A stretch of 64,000 nucleotides of DNA from Vagococcus fluvialis (GTDB lineage Bacteria; Bacillota; Bacilli; Lactobacillales; Vagococcaceae): assembly GCF_003337315.1 (NCBI RefSeq), contig NZ_QPJV01000014.1, forward strand, positions 1 to 64,000. Direction: 5' to 3'. The notes under the pieces are model-generated. The model worked only from the letters and a program-made list of their open reading frames with translations. It did not search any database and was not told where the DNA came from. Of the stretch, positions 8,724-17,903 are shown one piece after another; positions within the stretch are counted from its first letter, which is position 1; each line of letters begins with the position of its first letter. A program made the position numbers and the translations under genes.

Positions 8724-9677
8724 TTATTTTGATTTCACATAAGTTTTACCAATTGCTTTTGGTCCTTGTGATTTACCAATAAATATTACTAGTACAAGTA
8801 CTGTTAATACATATGGTGCTGCTTGTAAATAAACTGATGGTAATTCTCTAATACCTGGAATTAAGTTTCCGATTACTGCTAAACTTTGAGATAATCCAAA
8901 GAAAATCGCTGCAAACATAACACTAATTGGATTCCATTTACCAAAAATCATTGCGGCCATGGCGATGAAACCTTGCCCTGCAATTGTTGAAACTGAAAAC
9001 TGACCAGAAATTGATTGAACAGCTACAGCTCCGCCCATACCACCTAGGAAACCTGAAATTAAAACACCTGCATATTTCATTGCATAAACATTAATACCTA
9101 ATGTATCTGCCGCTTGTGGGTTTTCACCAACAGAACGTAATCTTAAACCAAATTTTGTTTTAAAGATAATAAAATATGAAAGGAATGCTACTAAAATAGC
9201 TACATAAGCTGGTGCTGATGTATCTTTGAAAAAGATTGGTCCAAGTAATGGAATATCTTTTAAAATTGGAAAACTAAATTTACCAAATGTTTGTCTTAGT
9301 AAGTCAGTTTGTCCATGACCATCAAACATCATTTTTGTTAAGAATACTGTTAAACCTGGTGCCATTAAGTTAATAACTGTACCAGAAACAATATGATCTG
9401 CTCTTAAATTAATTGTTGCTACAGCATGGATTAAAGAAAATAGTAATCCAATAAAACCACCAAATATCATAGAAATCCATGGTGTCATATGTCCAAATGT
9501 TGATGCCATAGAAAGGTTAAACACTGCAGCACTGAAAGCTCCTACAGTCATAATACCTTCTAACCCAACGTTTACTACACCACTTCTTTCTGAAAATGTT
9601 CCACCTAAAGCTGTAAAAATTAAAGGAGCTGAGTACACAAGTGAGGATGAAACAATAATAGCAATCATCGAAATCAT
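8724..9677 (-). CDS. nupQ: Nucleoside ABC importer permease (NupQ-like)
   Basis: Inner-membrane subunit of a nucleoside ABC importer (BmpA/NupOPQ type; YufQ of Bacillus, RnsD of streptococci). The 317-residue protein has about eight hydrophobic segments and the BPD_transp_2 signature (GTFSERSGVVNVGLEGIM near the N-terminus and LRSVGENPQAADTLGINV in the coupling region). It begins two bases after the stop of the other permease and is translated from the same message. The family imports purine and pyrimidine nucleosides, consistent with the catabolic genes around it. Confidence 0.93.
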   Translation of the reverse strand: MISMIAIIVSSSLVYSAPLIFTALGGTFSERSGVVNVGLEGIMTVGAFSAAVFNLSMASTFGHMTPWISMIFGGFIGLLFSLIHAVATINLRADHIVSGTVINLMAPGLTVFLTKMMFDGHGQTDLLRQTFGKFSFPILKDIPLLGPIFFKDTSAPAYVAILVAFLSYFIIFKTKFGLRLRSVGENPQAADTLGINVYAMKYAGVLISGFLGGMGGAVAVQSISGQFSVSTIAGQGFIAMAAMIFGKWNPISVMFAAIFFGLSQSLAVIGNLIPGIRELPSVYLQAAPYVLTVLVLVIFIGKSQGPKAIGKTYVKSK

Positions 9678-9679
9678 AT

Positions 9680-10759
9680 TTATGCATCTCCTTTCTTAGC
9701 AGCATCATTTTTACTAGGCATTTTATCAAGTAAATATTTAATCGCGTAACTGATACCAATAAAGAAGATAATTGACGCAATTACAATTTCTACAATTTCA
9801 TTTGGAACTCCAGCTCCACCAGGCATACTTAATCCACCAATTTTTAGAACTCCAAATAATAGAGCTGAAACTAAAATACCAATTGGATTACCGCCACCAA
9901 GTAAGGATACCGCCATACCGTCAAATCCGATAGTTGGTACTCCACCTAATACATAAAGGTTTTCAAATGTTCCTAATCCTTCAATAACGCCACCCATACC
10001 AGCTAAACCACCAGAGATTAACATCGCTAATACAATATTTTTCTTAGCATTCATACCAGCATATTCAGAAGCATCTGGATTTAAACCTACTGAACGTAAT
10101 TCAAAACCTACAGTCGTACGATTCATTAATACCCATACAACAAAAATCATCAAAATTGCTAGGAATATTCCTAGATTCAGACGAGAACCGCCTGTCATTT
10201 GTGTTAAAAAGTCAGCACGTAAGCTTGCATTGGCTGAAATTTTTGGTGTTGCATCTGCATCATTTGTTAAGACATAACGAACCAAGTGATTACTAATATG
10301 TAAAATTGTGTAGTTCAACATAATTGTTACAATAACTTCACTTGTTCCAAATTGCGCTTTTAAGTAACCAGCAATTCCGGCCCAAATAGCACCTGCTATT
10401 GTTCCTGCAATAATACATAATGGTAAAAGAACCATTTTGGGTAAATCTGGGAATAACATAGCTAACCAAATAGAAACAATCCAACCTGATAAAGCTTGAC
10501 CCGATAAACCAATGTTAAAGAATCCAGCAGCATAGGCTACAGAAAATCCTAAACCAGTTAAAATAAGTGGTGTTGCTAAACGAATAACCTCACCAATATT
10601 ATATGGCCTACCAAATGCTCCGTTTAACATAGCACTGTAACCTGCAATTGGATTATACCCAAATGCGATCATAATAATAGCTCCTAATACCAAACCAAAG
10701 AATACAGAAAGTACTGGTACGGCAATACTTTTCAATAATGATTGACTCTTATTCACCAA
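9680..10759 (-). CDS. nupP: Nucleoside ABC importer permease (NupP-like)
   Basis: Second permease subunit of the same importer, 359 residues, with a long N-terminal helix and the related signature RSVGLNPDASEYAGMNAKK in its coupling region and GFDGMAVSLLGGGNPIGI later. It overlaps the end of the ATPase gene by 11 bp and abuts nupQ, an arrangement seen for this transporter in Bacillus and Streptococcus. It pairs with nupQ to form the heterodimeric channel. Confidence 0.93.
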   Translation of the reverse strand: MVNKSQSLLKSIAVPVLSVFFGLVLGAIIMIAFGYNPIAGYSAMLNGAFGRPYNIGEVIRLATPLILTGLGFSVAYAAGFFNIGLSGQALSGWIVSIWLAMLFPDLPKMVLLPLCIIAGTIAGAIWAGIAGYLKAQFGTSEVIVTIMLNYTILHISNHLVRYVLTNDADATPKISANASLRADFLTQMTGGSRLNLGIFLAILMIFVVWVLMNRTTVGFELRSVGLNPDASEYAGMNAKKNIVLAMLISGGLAGMGGVIEGLGTFENLYVLGGVPTIGFDGMAVSLLGGGNPIGILVSALLFGVLKIGGLSMPGGAGVPNEIVEIVIASIIFFIGISYAIKYLLDKMPSKNDAAKKGDA

Positions 10760-12308
10760 GTCCAGCCCCTTTCCTTACTTCTTCTAATGGCACACCAGCC
10801 ATTAATAAGCCAAGTTCTTGTTCATTTGTTTCTTTTGCATCAACAATCCCTGTAATATTACCATCAAACATTACGGCAATTCTATCTGATACATTTAAAA
10901 TTTCATCTAATTCAAAACTAACAACTAATACACCTTTACCGTTATCTCTTTGTTCAATCAAACGCTTATGGATGTACTCGATTGCACCTACGTCTAAACC
11001 ACGAGTTGGTTGAGCTACCATTAACATATCAGGGTTACGATCAATTTCACGAGCAATAATTGCTTTTTGCTGATTTCCTCCTGATAATGCTCTAACTGGT
11101 ACTAACTCATCTGTGGTACGAACATCAAATTCTTTGATCAATTTTCTTGCATGTGCATTAATCTCAGAGTAGTTTAGTAAACCGTTTTTACTCAATGGTT
11201 CTTTGTAATATGTTTGAAGTGCAATATTCTCTGCTACTGTCATTGGTAAAACTAAACCAAAACGATGTCTATCTTCTGGCACATGACCCATACTGTTTTC
11301 AGTATTTTCTCTTGGAGATTTATTAGTCATGTCTTTACCATTGATCTCAATTGTTCCTTGTTCTACCTTACGCATTCCAGCAATAGCTTGTAATAACTCA
11401 CTTTGACCATTTCCATCGATTCCAGCGATTCCCAATACTTCTCCTGCACGTAATTCTAAGTTTAGGCCTTTAACAGCATCTAAACCACGATTTTCTTTAA
11501 CGACTAAATCAGTAATTTTAAGTACTGGCGTTGTTGGATTTGATGGTCCTTTCGGTGTCTTAAATGACACCGAACGACCCACCATTAAATCTGCTAGCTC
11601 TTGTTGAGTTACATCTGCCACATTTACTGTGTCAATACTCTTACCGCGACGGATAACAGTACAACGATCTGCAACAGCTTTAATTTCATCTAATTTATGG
11701 GTAATCAAAACAATTGATTTACCTTCTTTAACTAAACCATGCATAATTTCAATTAACTCATCAATTTCTTGAGGTGTTAATACCGCAGTCGGCTCATCAA
11801 AGATTAAAATTTCTGCTCCACGGTAAAGAGTTTTTAAAATCTCTACACGTTGTTGCATCCCAACAGACACATCACCTACAAGGGCCTTAGGATCTACTTT
11901 AAATCCATATCTATCCGAAACAGCCATGATGTCGTCAAAAGCTTTCTTTTTATCGAGAACTCCTGCTTTTGTCGGCTCACTCCCAAGAACGATATTTTCT
12001 TCTACAGTAAAATTATCAATCAACATAAAATGCTGATGCACCATACCGATTCCTAGTTTATTGGCAACTGTTGGATTAGAAATTTTTTCTTCTTTTCCAT
12101 TAATCTTAATAGCTCCTGAAGTAGGTTCTAAAAGACCTGATAAAATATTCATTAACGTTGATTTGCCGGCACCATTTTCCCCCAACAAAGCGTGAATTTC
12201 ACCTTTTTTAACTTTTAAGTTAATATTGTCGTTGGCTTTAAATGTTCCAAAAGCTTTCGTTATGTTCTCCATTTCGATCACATATTGTGACTGATCCACT
12301 TTCTTCAC
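10749..12308 (-). CDS. nupO: Nucleoside ABC importer ATPase (tandem domains, NupO-like)
   Basis: Energy-coupling subunit with two fused ABC domains (519 residues). Domain 1 has Walker A GENGAGKST, signature VSVGMQQR and Walker B ILIFDEPT. Domain 2 has the degenerate Walker A GIDGNGQSE, signature LSGGNQQK and a Walker B (MLMVAQPT) lacking the usual acidic pair. That one-active, one-degenerate pattern is typical for sugar- and nucleoside-type CUT2-like ATPases. It lies between the lipoprotein receptor and the permeases. Confidence 0.94.
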   Translation of the reverse strand: MKKVDQSQYVIEMENITKAFGTFKANDNINLKVKKGEIHALLGENGAGKSTLMNILSGLLEPTSGAIKINGKEEKISNPTVANKLGIGMVHQHFMLIDNFTVEENIVLGSEPTKAGVLDKKKAFDDIMAVSDRYGFKVDPKALVGDVSVGMQQRVEILKTLYRGAEILIFDEPTAVLTPQEIDELIEIMHGLVKEGKSIVLITHKLDEIKAVADRCTVIRRGKSIDTVNVADVTQQELADLMVGRSVSFKTPKGPSNPTTPVLKITDLVVKENRGLDAVKGLNLELRAGEVLGIAGIDGNGQSELLQAIAGMRKVEQGTIEINGKDMTNKSPRENTENSMGHVPEDRHRFGLVLPMTVAENIALQTYYKEPLSKNGLLNYSEINAHARKLIKEFDVRTTDELVPVRALSGGNQQKAIIAREIDRNPDMLMVAQPTRGLDVGAIEYIHKRLIEQRDNGKGVLVVSFELDEILNVSDRIAVMFDGNITGIVDAKETNEQELGLLMAGVPLEEVRKGAGLGE

Positions 12309-12347
12309 TTCCTAACTATTTCGGATAAATTTATTTCAAATTTTTAA

Positions 12348-13406
12348 TTAAGGTTTTTCTGGAACTTCAACGTCACCAGAAATAACTTTTTCTTTAGCTT
12401 CGTCAACAGATTTTTGTACTTCATCGTCTAATTGACCTTTAGTTAAGTCAACACCACCATCTTTAAGACCAAAAATGATTGTTTCTCCACCAGGGAATTC
12501 GCCTTTTTGAGCTTTAGTTGCTAAGTCGTTAACAGCTGTTCCTACACCTTTAAGTGTTGAAGTTAATGTTACGTTTCCGCCATCATATTCACCTTCAGCT
12601 TCTTGATCACGGTCAACTCCGATAACCCAAACTTTTTCTTCAGGTTTAGTTTTCATAATGTCTTTAGCTTCAGCAAACACACCATTACCAGTATCACCTG
12701 ATGCATGGAAGATTACGTCTACACCACTCTTGTACATTGCAGCAGCGATTGATTTACCTTTAGCAGCATCACCAAATGATCCAGCGTATTGGCTATCAAT
12801 TTTAATATCTTTGTTTACTGATTCAACACCAGCTTTAAATCCAGCTTCGAAACGTCCGATAACTTCACCCTCTTGTCCACCAACAAATCCAACTTTATTT
12901 GTTTTAGTTGTTTTTGCAGCAGCAATACCTGCTAAGTAAGCAGCTTCGTTATCTTTAAAGATTACTGAAGCAACATTGTCTTGTCCTTCAATAACTGAGT
13001 CAATAATAACAAATTCTGTATCTTTATTAGCTGGAGCAATTTCTTCTACAGCTGGTTGTAATTTAAATCCAATACCAAAAATAGTACTGAAACCATCATT
13101 GATAGCTGTGTTTAAGTTAGGAGAAAAATCTGAGTCTGAGTTAGATTGGTAATAGTTAAATCCACCAGTTCCTTTTTCTTTTCCGTTATCTTTACCCCAT
13201 TCTTGTAAACCTTCCCAAGCTGATTGGTTAAATGATTTATCATCAATACCACCTAAGTCAGTTACTAAAGCAGCAGAGTAGTCTCCGCCTTCTTTTTTAG
13301 TTTCATCCTTAGCAGCTCCGCCTTTATCTTTGCTACCACCACATGCAGTTAGAGTAAGCGTTAAAGCTACAGCTAAACCTGCTTTTAATAAAGTACTTTT
13401 CTTCAT
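12348..13406 (-). CDS. bmpA: BmpA-family nucleoside-binding lipoprotein
   Basis: Extracytoplasmic receptor that delivers nucleosides to the importer. The 352-residue protein starts with a lipoprotein signal peptide ending in the lipobox LTAC (Cys 22), then a charged linker, then the periplasmic-binding-like BMP fold (ALVTDLGGIDDKSFNQSAWEGL, later AGVESVNKDIKIDSQYAGSF and VIGVDRDQEAEGEY). A strong GGAGGGAAT site precedes the ATG. It is first of the four importer genes and follows cdd after 48 bp, as in PnrA/BmpA loci of streptococci and listeria. Confidence 0.94.
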   Translation of the reverse strand: MKKSTLLKAGLAVALTLTLTACGGSKDKGGAAKDETKKEGGDYSAALVTDLGGIDDKSFNQSAWEGLQEWGKDNGKEKGTGGFNYYQSNSDSDFSPNLNTAINDGFSTIFGIGFKLQPAVEEIAPANKDTEFVIIDSVIEGQDNVASVIFKDNEAAYLAGIAAAKTTKTNKVGFVGGQEGEVIGRFEAGFKAGVESVNKDIKIDSQYAGSFGDAAKGKSIAAAMYKSGVDVIFHASGDTGNGVFAEAKDIMKTKPEEKVWVIGVDRDQEAEGEYDGGNVTLTSTLKGVGTAVNDLATKAQKGEFPGGETIIFGLKDGGVDLTKGQLDDEVQKSVDEAKEKVISGDVEVPEKP

Positions 13407-13454
13407 TGTGTTATTCCCTCCAGAATTTTTTTATGTAAATTTTTAACACCGTAA

Positions 13455-13856
13455 TTAATTATCCATTTGATCACTTTCAAATGAATAAGGTAGAAGACCA
13501 GAAACAGTTGTTTCCTTCACGTCTCCTTTTTTGTTAATCAGTGTCACAGGCATATCTGGCTTACAAAATTCAACCATGACCTGACGACACGCTCCACATG
13601 GAGAAATTGGCTCTTCGGTTTCTCCTGCAACTACTAAATGACTAAATGAAACGTTACCTTCAGAAACTGCTTTAAAAAAGGCAGTTCTTTCTGCGCAGTT
13701 GGTTAAACCAAATGACGCATTTTCAATGTTACATCCTTGATAAACTTCACCTGATTCAGTAATTAAAGCTGCCCCTACTGGGAATTTTGAATACGGGACA
13801 TAAGCCTTATCCATTGCTTCAATTGCTGTATCCATCCATTCTTGTTTTGCTAACAT
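13455..13856 (-). CDS. cdd: Cytidine deaminase
   Basis: Deaminates cytidine and deoxycytidine to uridine forms, which pdp can then cleave. The 133-residue enzyme carries the zinc site as CAERTAFF (Cys plus catalytic Glu) and PCGACRQ (two Cys), preceded by the substrate segment NIENASFGLTNC. GAAAGGAATCTCTGATT precedes the ATG. It heads the cdd-bmpA-nupOPQ-deoB-punA-deoD series; the 495 bp upstream hold an inverted repeat that may control the whole run. Confidence 0.96.
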   Translation of the reverse strand: MLAKQEWMDTAIEAMDKAYVPYSKFPVGAALITESGEVYQGCNIENASFGLTNCAERTAFFKAVSEGNVSFSHLVVAGETEEPISPCGACRQVMVEFCKPDMPVTLINKKGDVKETTVSGLLPYSFESDQMDN

Positions 13857-14351
13857 AATCAGAGATTCCTTTCTTAAATAAAAGACTTTTTTCAGCGCTA
13901 TAGTTAATTTTTGTGTTTAGTAAAACAGTTAACTATACCTGTTTTACGTAATTAGGAAATCTTGTTCACAAAACATTCCTAGATAATAGATGATAAAGTA
14001 ACAAACATCTCTGTCTGGCTTTCATTTATTCAGAATGATTTGAAACTCAAATACTAACGAATGTTTAGCCTCCTTTCGTTTTTTAAAGCCCTCTCAATTT
14101 TACCATTTTTTTCTGCAAGATACAGTAAAATTCAAGACAAAAACGTTATGACTCTTTATTTATAATAAAGCTCTAATTATTAACATTAAAAAACTTACTT
14201 TATTAAATAAATTATCGACTAACCTAACTTCAATTAGGTAAAAAAGACTTTTAAACAAAACCTTAGCACTAGAAATAAAGATACTATTTTTAGTAACATT
14301 TTTCAATAGTTTCAGCAATTATTGTGAACATTATATTGGAAAACAATTCTA
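13857..14351. other. 495-bp non-coding stretch between cdd and pdp
   Basis: No reading frame with a start and ribosome site was found on either strand. On the minus strand there is a fine Shine-Dalgarno-like GAAAGGAGG near 14070 with no start codon after it, only ATT CGT TAG. The only structured element I see is the inverted repeat at 13920-13947. It is probably the leader and promoter region of the cdd-nup operon plus decayed sequence. Confidence 0.55.
13920..13947. promoter_or_regulatory. Inverted repeat upstream of cdd
   Basis: GTAAAACAG and CTGTTTTAC form 9-bp arms separated by ten bases, about 65-90 bp before cdd. The half-sites resemble those of the two palindromes before pdp (GTAAA...TTTAC), but the spacing differs. 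Candidate operator only. Confidence 0.45.
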
Positions 14352-15653
14352 TTATTCGGTAATAACCTTATGAATAAGTGTTGGTTCTTTTCCACTTTCG
14401 CCAATTTCAATGTTTTCATAGAGAACTTGCTTCACATCTTCAACATCTTCACGGTTAGCATAAATTGTTACTAATGATTCGCCTTCTTTAACAATATCAC
14501 CCACTTTTTTATTCAAGTATAAACCAACAGCATAATCGATTGTTTCTTCTTTAGTTCTACGACCTGCTCCAAGCATCATTGCAGCAATACCAATTTGATC
14601 TGCCACCATTTTTGAAACGACACCAGATTCTTTAGCTGGTACTTCAAAAACATATTTAGCCTGTGGTAATTTTTCAGGATGGTCTACAATTGAGTCATCT
14701 CCACCTTGATTTCTAATCATTTCTTTGAATTTCTCTGTCGCTTTACCATTTTTTATATTTTCTTCAAGCATTTGACGAGCTTCTTCTAAAGTTTCAGCTT
14801 TTTTAGCTAAAACAACCATTTGGCTACCTAGTGTATAAACCATTTCCATTAAATCTTCTGGACCTTCTCCTTTAAGAGCATCAATGGCTTCAACTATTTC
14901 ATTAGCATTTCCAATCGCATTTCCTAATGGTTGAGACATATCAGAAATAATTGCCATTGTTTGACGATTTGCTAACTTACCAATACGAACCATTGTATGT
15001 GCTAAGCGTTCAGCATCTTCTAAACTCTTCATGAAAGCTCCATCACCAGTTGTTACATCTAATACAATGGCATCTGCTCCTGAAGCAATTTTTTTACTCA
15101 TAATCGAACTTGAAATTAATGGAATCGAATCCACAGTTGCTGTTACATCTCTTAAAGCATATATTTTTTTATCTGCTGGAGCTAAATCTCCTGACTGACC
15201 TGTTACAGCTACAAAACTTTCATTAACTAAACGTATGAAATCATCATTTGGTATTTCAACTTGAAATCCAGGAATTGCTTCTAATTTGTCTATTGTTCCA
15301 CCAGTATGACCTAAACCACGACCACTCATTTTAGCAACTGCTGCACCAACTGATGCTACTAAAGGTGCTAATACAATTGTTGTTGTATCTCCTACTCCAC
15401 CAGTTGAATGTTTATCTACTTTAATGCCATCAATTTCAGATAAATCAATCACATCTCCTGAATGACTCATTGCCATAGTTAAACAAGTAATTTCCTCATC
15501 TGTCATATCCTCAAAATAAATAGACATTAAAAGAGCACTCATTTGATAATCAGTAATATCTCCAGAAGTATAACCTGATACGATGAAATTAATTTCTTCT
15601 TTGGAAAGAACCCCACCGTCTCGTTTTTTCTGAATCAAATCTACCATTCTCAT
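14352..15653 (-). CDS. pdp: Pyrimidine-nucleoside phosphorylase
   Basis: Phosphorolyses uridine, deoxyuridine and thymidine to base and pentose-1-phosphate. The 433-residue enzyme has the family start [14 protein letters not shown], the phosphate/nucleoside motif [16 protein letters not shown] and the glycine-rich [13 protein letters not shown] start at 15653, where AGTGAGG is nine bases upstream; an in-frame GTG further out lies inside that ribosome site. It is read from a region bearing two LacI-type palindromes and a cre-like site, just below the LacI-family gene, so local repression and carbon catabolite control are both likely. Confidence 0.96.
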   Translation of the reverse strand: MRMVDLIQKKRDGGVLSKEEINFIVSGYTSGDITDYQMSALLMSIYFEDMTDEEITCLTMAMSHSGDVIDLSEIDGIKVDKHSTGGVGDTTTIVLAPLVASVGAAVAKMSGRGLGHTGGTIDKLEAIPGFQVEIPNDDFIRLVNESFVAVTGQSGDLAPADKKIYALRDVTATVDSIPLISSSIMSKKIASGADAIVLDVTTGDGAFMKSLEDAERLAHTMVRIGKLANRQTMAIISDMSQPLGNAIGNANEIVEAIDALKGEGPEDLMEMVYTLGSQMVVLAKKAETLEEARQMLEENIKNGKATEKFKEMIRNQGGDDSIVDHPEKLPQAKYVFEVPAKESGVVSKMVADQIGIAAMMLGAGRRTKEETIDYAVGLYLNKKVGDIVKEGESLVTIYANREDVEDVKQVLYENIEIGESGKEPTLIHKVITE

Positions 15654-15678
15654 GAATAAAAACCTCACTTCTTTTTTA

Positions 15679-15718
15679 GTAAACCGTTTTACAAGCTATC
15701 TTTAGTAAATCGTTTTAC
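15679..15718. promoter_or_regulatory. Tandem LacI-family operators before pdp
   Basis: Two 14-bp palindromes, GTAAACCGTTTTAC at 15679-15692 and GTAAATCGTTTTAC at 15705-15718, are centred 26 bp apart. Their symmetry and central CG match LacI/GalR-type operators, and a LacI-family gene lies directly upstream. Confidence 0.78.
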
Positions 15719-15735
15719 GTTTAGTTGTTTTTGTT

Positions 15736-15749
15736 TAATAGCGCTTTCA
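15736..15749. promoter_or_regulatory. cre-like site (CcpA)
   Basis: TAATAGCGCTTTCA matches the catabolite-responsive element pattern TGAAAGCGCTTTCA at 12 of 14 positions. It is located between the LacI-type gene and the pdp operators. Confidence 0.6.
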
Positions 15750-15774
15750 AAAAGAATTGTAACACACTTTTAAA

Positions 15775-16773
15775 TTATCTGTCAACTGACTTTGTGCTAC
15801 CTCTAATAATAAATTCTGTTTCGAAGGTTTTATTAGGTATTTTAATGCCTGGATTTTTAATTGATTGAAACAAATACGTTGCTGCTGTATAGCCAATTTC
15901 AAAAGCTGGTTGGGCAACTGTTGTTAGTGGTGGATTTAAATAAGATGAAATTTCTAAATCATCAAATCCAATAACTGATAAATCATTGGGAATATTTAAA
16001 CCTAATTCATAGGCTGCTCTGTAAGTTCCAATTGCCATTTGGTCATTTCCACAACAAAGTGCCGTAATATTTGTTCTTGATAATAAACGTTTAGCAGCTT
16101 CATAGCCACCTTCAATCGTTACTGGACCATCTTCAATGTACTCTGGACAATAAGTAATTTGATTATCTTTCAAACACTGACGGTAAGCATCATAGCGATC
16201 TGTCATTTCGTAATAACCTAATTCATTGGTTAGCATCCCTATTTTCGTGTGACCACTATCAATTAAATATTGAACTGACTGATAGCCACCCTCATATTCT
16301 TTCACCAATAAGTTACCTTCATTCCTTGTGTTCAATCCTCTATCAATTAAAAGGTAAGGACTTGATTGTAAACTTGTCTCAAGTTCAAGTGAGTTGGGAC
16401 TTGCCAAAATAATACCTGCCACTGAACGATTTAATAATTGTTTAATATAATCTTTTTCCATTTCATTTGAGTGATTCGAATTACATAATAAAATCATGTA
16501 ATCTTTTTGGGTTAAATAAGCTTCAACACCTTCAATGACTTTAGAGAAAAATAAATCAGTAACATCTGGAACAATCATCCCAATAGTTTTTGATTCTCTT
16601 TTTATTAAGTTTTGCGCAAAATAATCTGGATTGTAATCATGGTCTTTAACCGCTTTCAAAACTCGTTGTCTTGTTTCTTCACTAAACCTTTGACCTTTAT
16701 TATTTAGTATTTGGGAAACTGTTGTAATGGATACTCCCGAAATTTGGGCAATATCTTTAATGGTCGGCTTCAT
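15775..16773 (-). CDS. LacI/GalR-family transcriptional regulator
   Basis: 332-residue DNA-binding regulator: helix-turn-helix TIKDIAQISGVSITTVSQILNN at residues 3-24, hinge near residue 55, then the periplasmic-binding-like effector domain (IGMIVPDVTDLFFSKVIEGVE; C-terminal SVIGFDDLEISSYLNPPLTT). It resembles RbsR-like members, so a pentose or nucleoside-derived effector is plausible. A GGAGGGC site precedes the ATG. The gene sits directly upstream of pdp in the same direction, with its presumed operators in the 121-bp gap, so control of nucleoside catabolism is the simplest reading. Effector unknown. Confidence 0.88.
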   Translation of the reverse strand: MKPTIKDIAQISGVSITTVSQILNNKGQRFSEETRQRVLKAVKDHDYNPDYFAQNLIKRESKTIGMIVPDVTDLFFSKVIEGVEAYLTQKDYMILLCNSNHSNEMEKDYIKQLLNRSVAGIILASPNSLELETSLQSSPYLLIDRGLNTRNEGNLLVKEYEGGYQSVQYLIDSGHTKIGMLTNELGYYEMTDRYDAYRQCLKDNQITYCPEYIEDGPVTIEGGYEAAKRLLSRTNITALCCGNDQMAIGTYRAAYELGLNIPNDLSVIGFDDLEISSYLNPPLTTVAQPAFEIGYTAATYLFQSIKNPGIKIPNKTFETEFIIRGSTKSVDR

Positions 16774-16846
16774 TAGTTTAGCCCTCCTTCGTTTTCAAAA
16801 ATCATCATATCAAAGATTTGTAAAAAAAGGTAGCGTTTTTATGAAT

Positions 16847-16889
16847 AAAAAAAACGAAGACACAAGTTTTAACCTGTATGTCATCGTTT
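16847..16889 (-). terminator. Terminator after the zinc-ribbon gene
   Basis: On the minus strand AAACGATGACATACAGG pairs, with a few mismatches, with CTTGTGTCTTCGTTT and is followed by eight T. Confidence 0.78.
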
Positions 16890-16920
16890 CTTAATTTCAA
16901 ATAAATTTTGTAACTTCCTT

Positions 16921-17133
16921 CTAGCCACCAATTAAAAAGTCTAATACGTTCCAACCATCTGATGTTTCAGCGCGGTACAATTCTGTAAATCCACATCTTG
17001 CACAACTTACTGTAATAAATTTTTTGTTTTGGACATCAAAAATTTTAGCAAAGTTTCCACCTGTTGCTTGGAATTGATCTGATACATAATGATTATGTCC
17101 ACATTTTTCACAACTAAACTGTTTCTTTTCCAT
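16921..17133 (-). CDS. Small zinc-ribbon protein
   Basis: A 70-residue protein with two Cys pairs, CEKC at residues 8-11 and CARC near residue 45, which should bind one zinc ion. Composition and ending (ETSDGWNVLDFLIGG) match the zinc-ribbon nucleic-acid-binding family (YpzJ/DUF2082-like) common in Firmicutes; no function has been assigned. GAGGGAG precedes the ATG. It lies 80 bp downstream of the aldolase gene, same strand, and could be the last gene of that transcript, since no clear terminator separates them. Confidence 0.8.
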   Translation of the reverse strand: MEKKQFSCEKCGHNHYVSDQFQATGGNFAKIFDVQNKKFITVSCARCGFTELYRAETSDGWNVLDFLIGG

Positions 17134-17213
17134 TTTAAATCTCCCTCATTTCTTATAAAAAGAGTGTATCATCCAAAATAAAAAAACTCTATCCGTCTCT
17201 AGACTCAACTTTA

Positions 17214-17876
17214 TTATGACTTTTGGCCCTTAATTCGATCTTGTCCGTAAGTTCCAAACTTTTCAATAACTTCCTCTAATTGCTCATTTTCTAATAAGAC
17301 TGGTGTGCCAATTGATTTTGCTCTGTAATAAAGTTTTGCAATAAATTCAATATCTTTTGCTACTGAAAATGCTGAGGCCAAATCTTCGCCTACCGTTAAT
17401 ACACCGTGATTACCTAATAAAATTCCTTTGTCATTTTTCATTGCGTCATAAGCCACTTCTGCTAATTTTTTAGTCCCGAAAGTTTCATACGGACAACATC
17501 TAATTCTTGTTCCAACTGAACCAATAATATAGTGAAGCGGCAATATATCTTCATGTAAGCAAGCAAAAACTGTAGCATAGTCTGAATGTGTATGAACAAC
17601 AGAATTAATAGTTGGTGTTCTTTCGTAAAAAATACGATGCATATCATATTCACTTGATGGTTTACGATTTCCCTCTAAAACGTCCCCTTCTAAAGTCATT
17701 AAAACAATGTCTTCTTCTGTTGTTTCATGATAAGGAATTCCACTTGGTGTAATTAACATCACATTATCTTTTCTAATAAAAATACTTAGGTTACCACCAG
17801 TATCAGTTGTTAAACCTTCAACTAATAATTGTTTACCAAAAGCTACTAGTTCTTTTCTCTCATTTTTATATCTCAT
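17214..17876 (-). CDS. Class II aldolase of a probable DHAP shunt (DrdA/Ald2-like)
   Basis: Predicted zinc-dependent aldolase that would cleave 5-deoxyribulose-1-phosphate or 5-methylthioribulose-1-phosphate to dihydroxyacetone phosphate and an aldehyde. The 220-residue protein has the class II aldolase/AraD fold: TGGNLSIF for phosphate, TPSGIPY, KPSSEYDMH with the catalytic Glu 76, zinc ligands His 95 and His 97 in VVHTHSDYA, and His 157 in GNHGVL. L-fuculose-phosphate aldolase is the nearest known relative by motif, but the genes upstream are an MtnA-like isomerase and an MtnK-like kinase, so the deoxyribose/methylthioribose role fits better. Absence of MtnB/W/X/D here also argues for the shunt. 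Confidence 0.8.
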   Translation of the reverse strand: MRYKNERKELVAFGKQLLVEGLTTDTGGNLSIFIRKDNVMLITPSGIPYHETTEEDIVLMTLEGDVLEGNRKPSSEYDMHRIFYERTPTINSVVHTHSDYATVFACLHEDILPLHYIIGSVGTRIRCCPYETFGTKKLAEVAYDAMKNDKGILLGNHGVLTVGEDLASAFSVAKDIEFIAKLYYRAKSIGTPVLLENEQLEEVIEKFGTYGQDRIKGQKS

Positions 17877-17903
17877 GGCTTTTCTCCTTTAATCTGATGA
17901 ACT

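Noticed and set aside
9517-9780. An 87-codon minus-strand frame overlapping the two permease genes
   Set aside because: It is an out-of-frame shadow of nupQ and nupP, with low-complexity Cys/Tyr/Phe content and no ribosome site.
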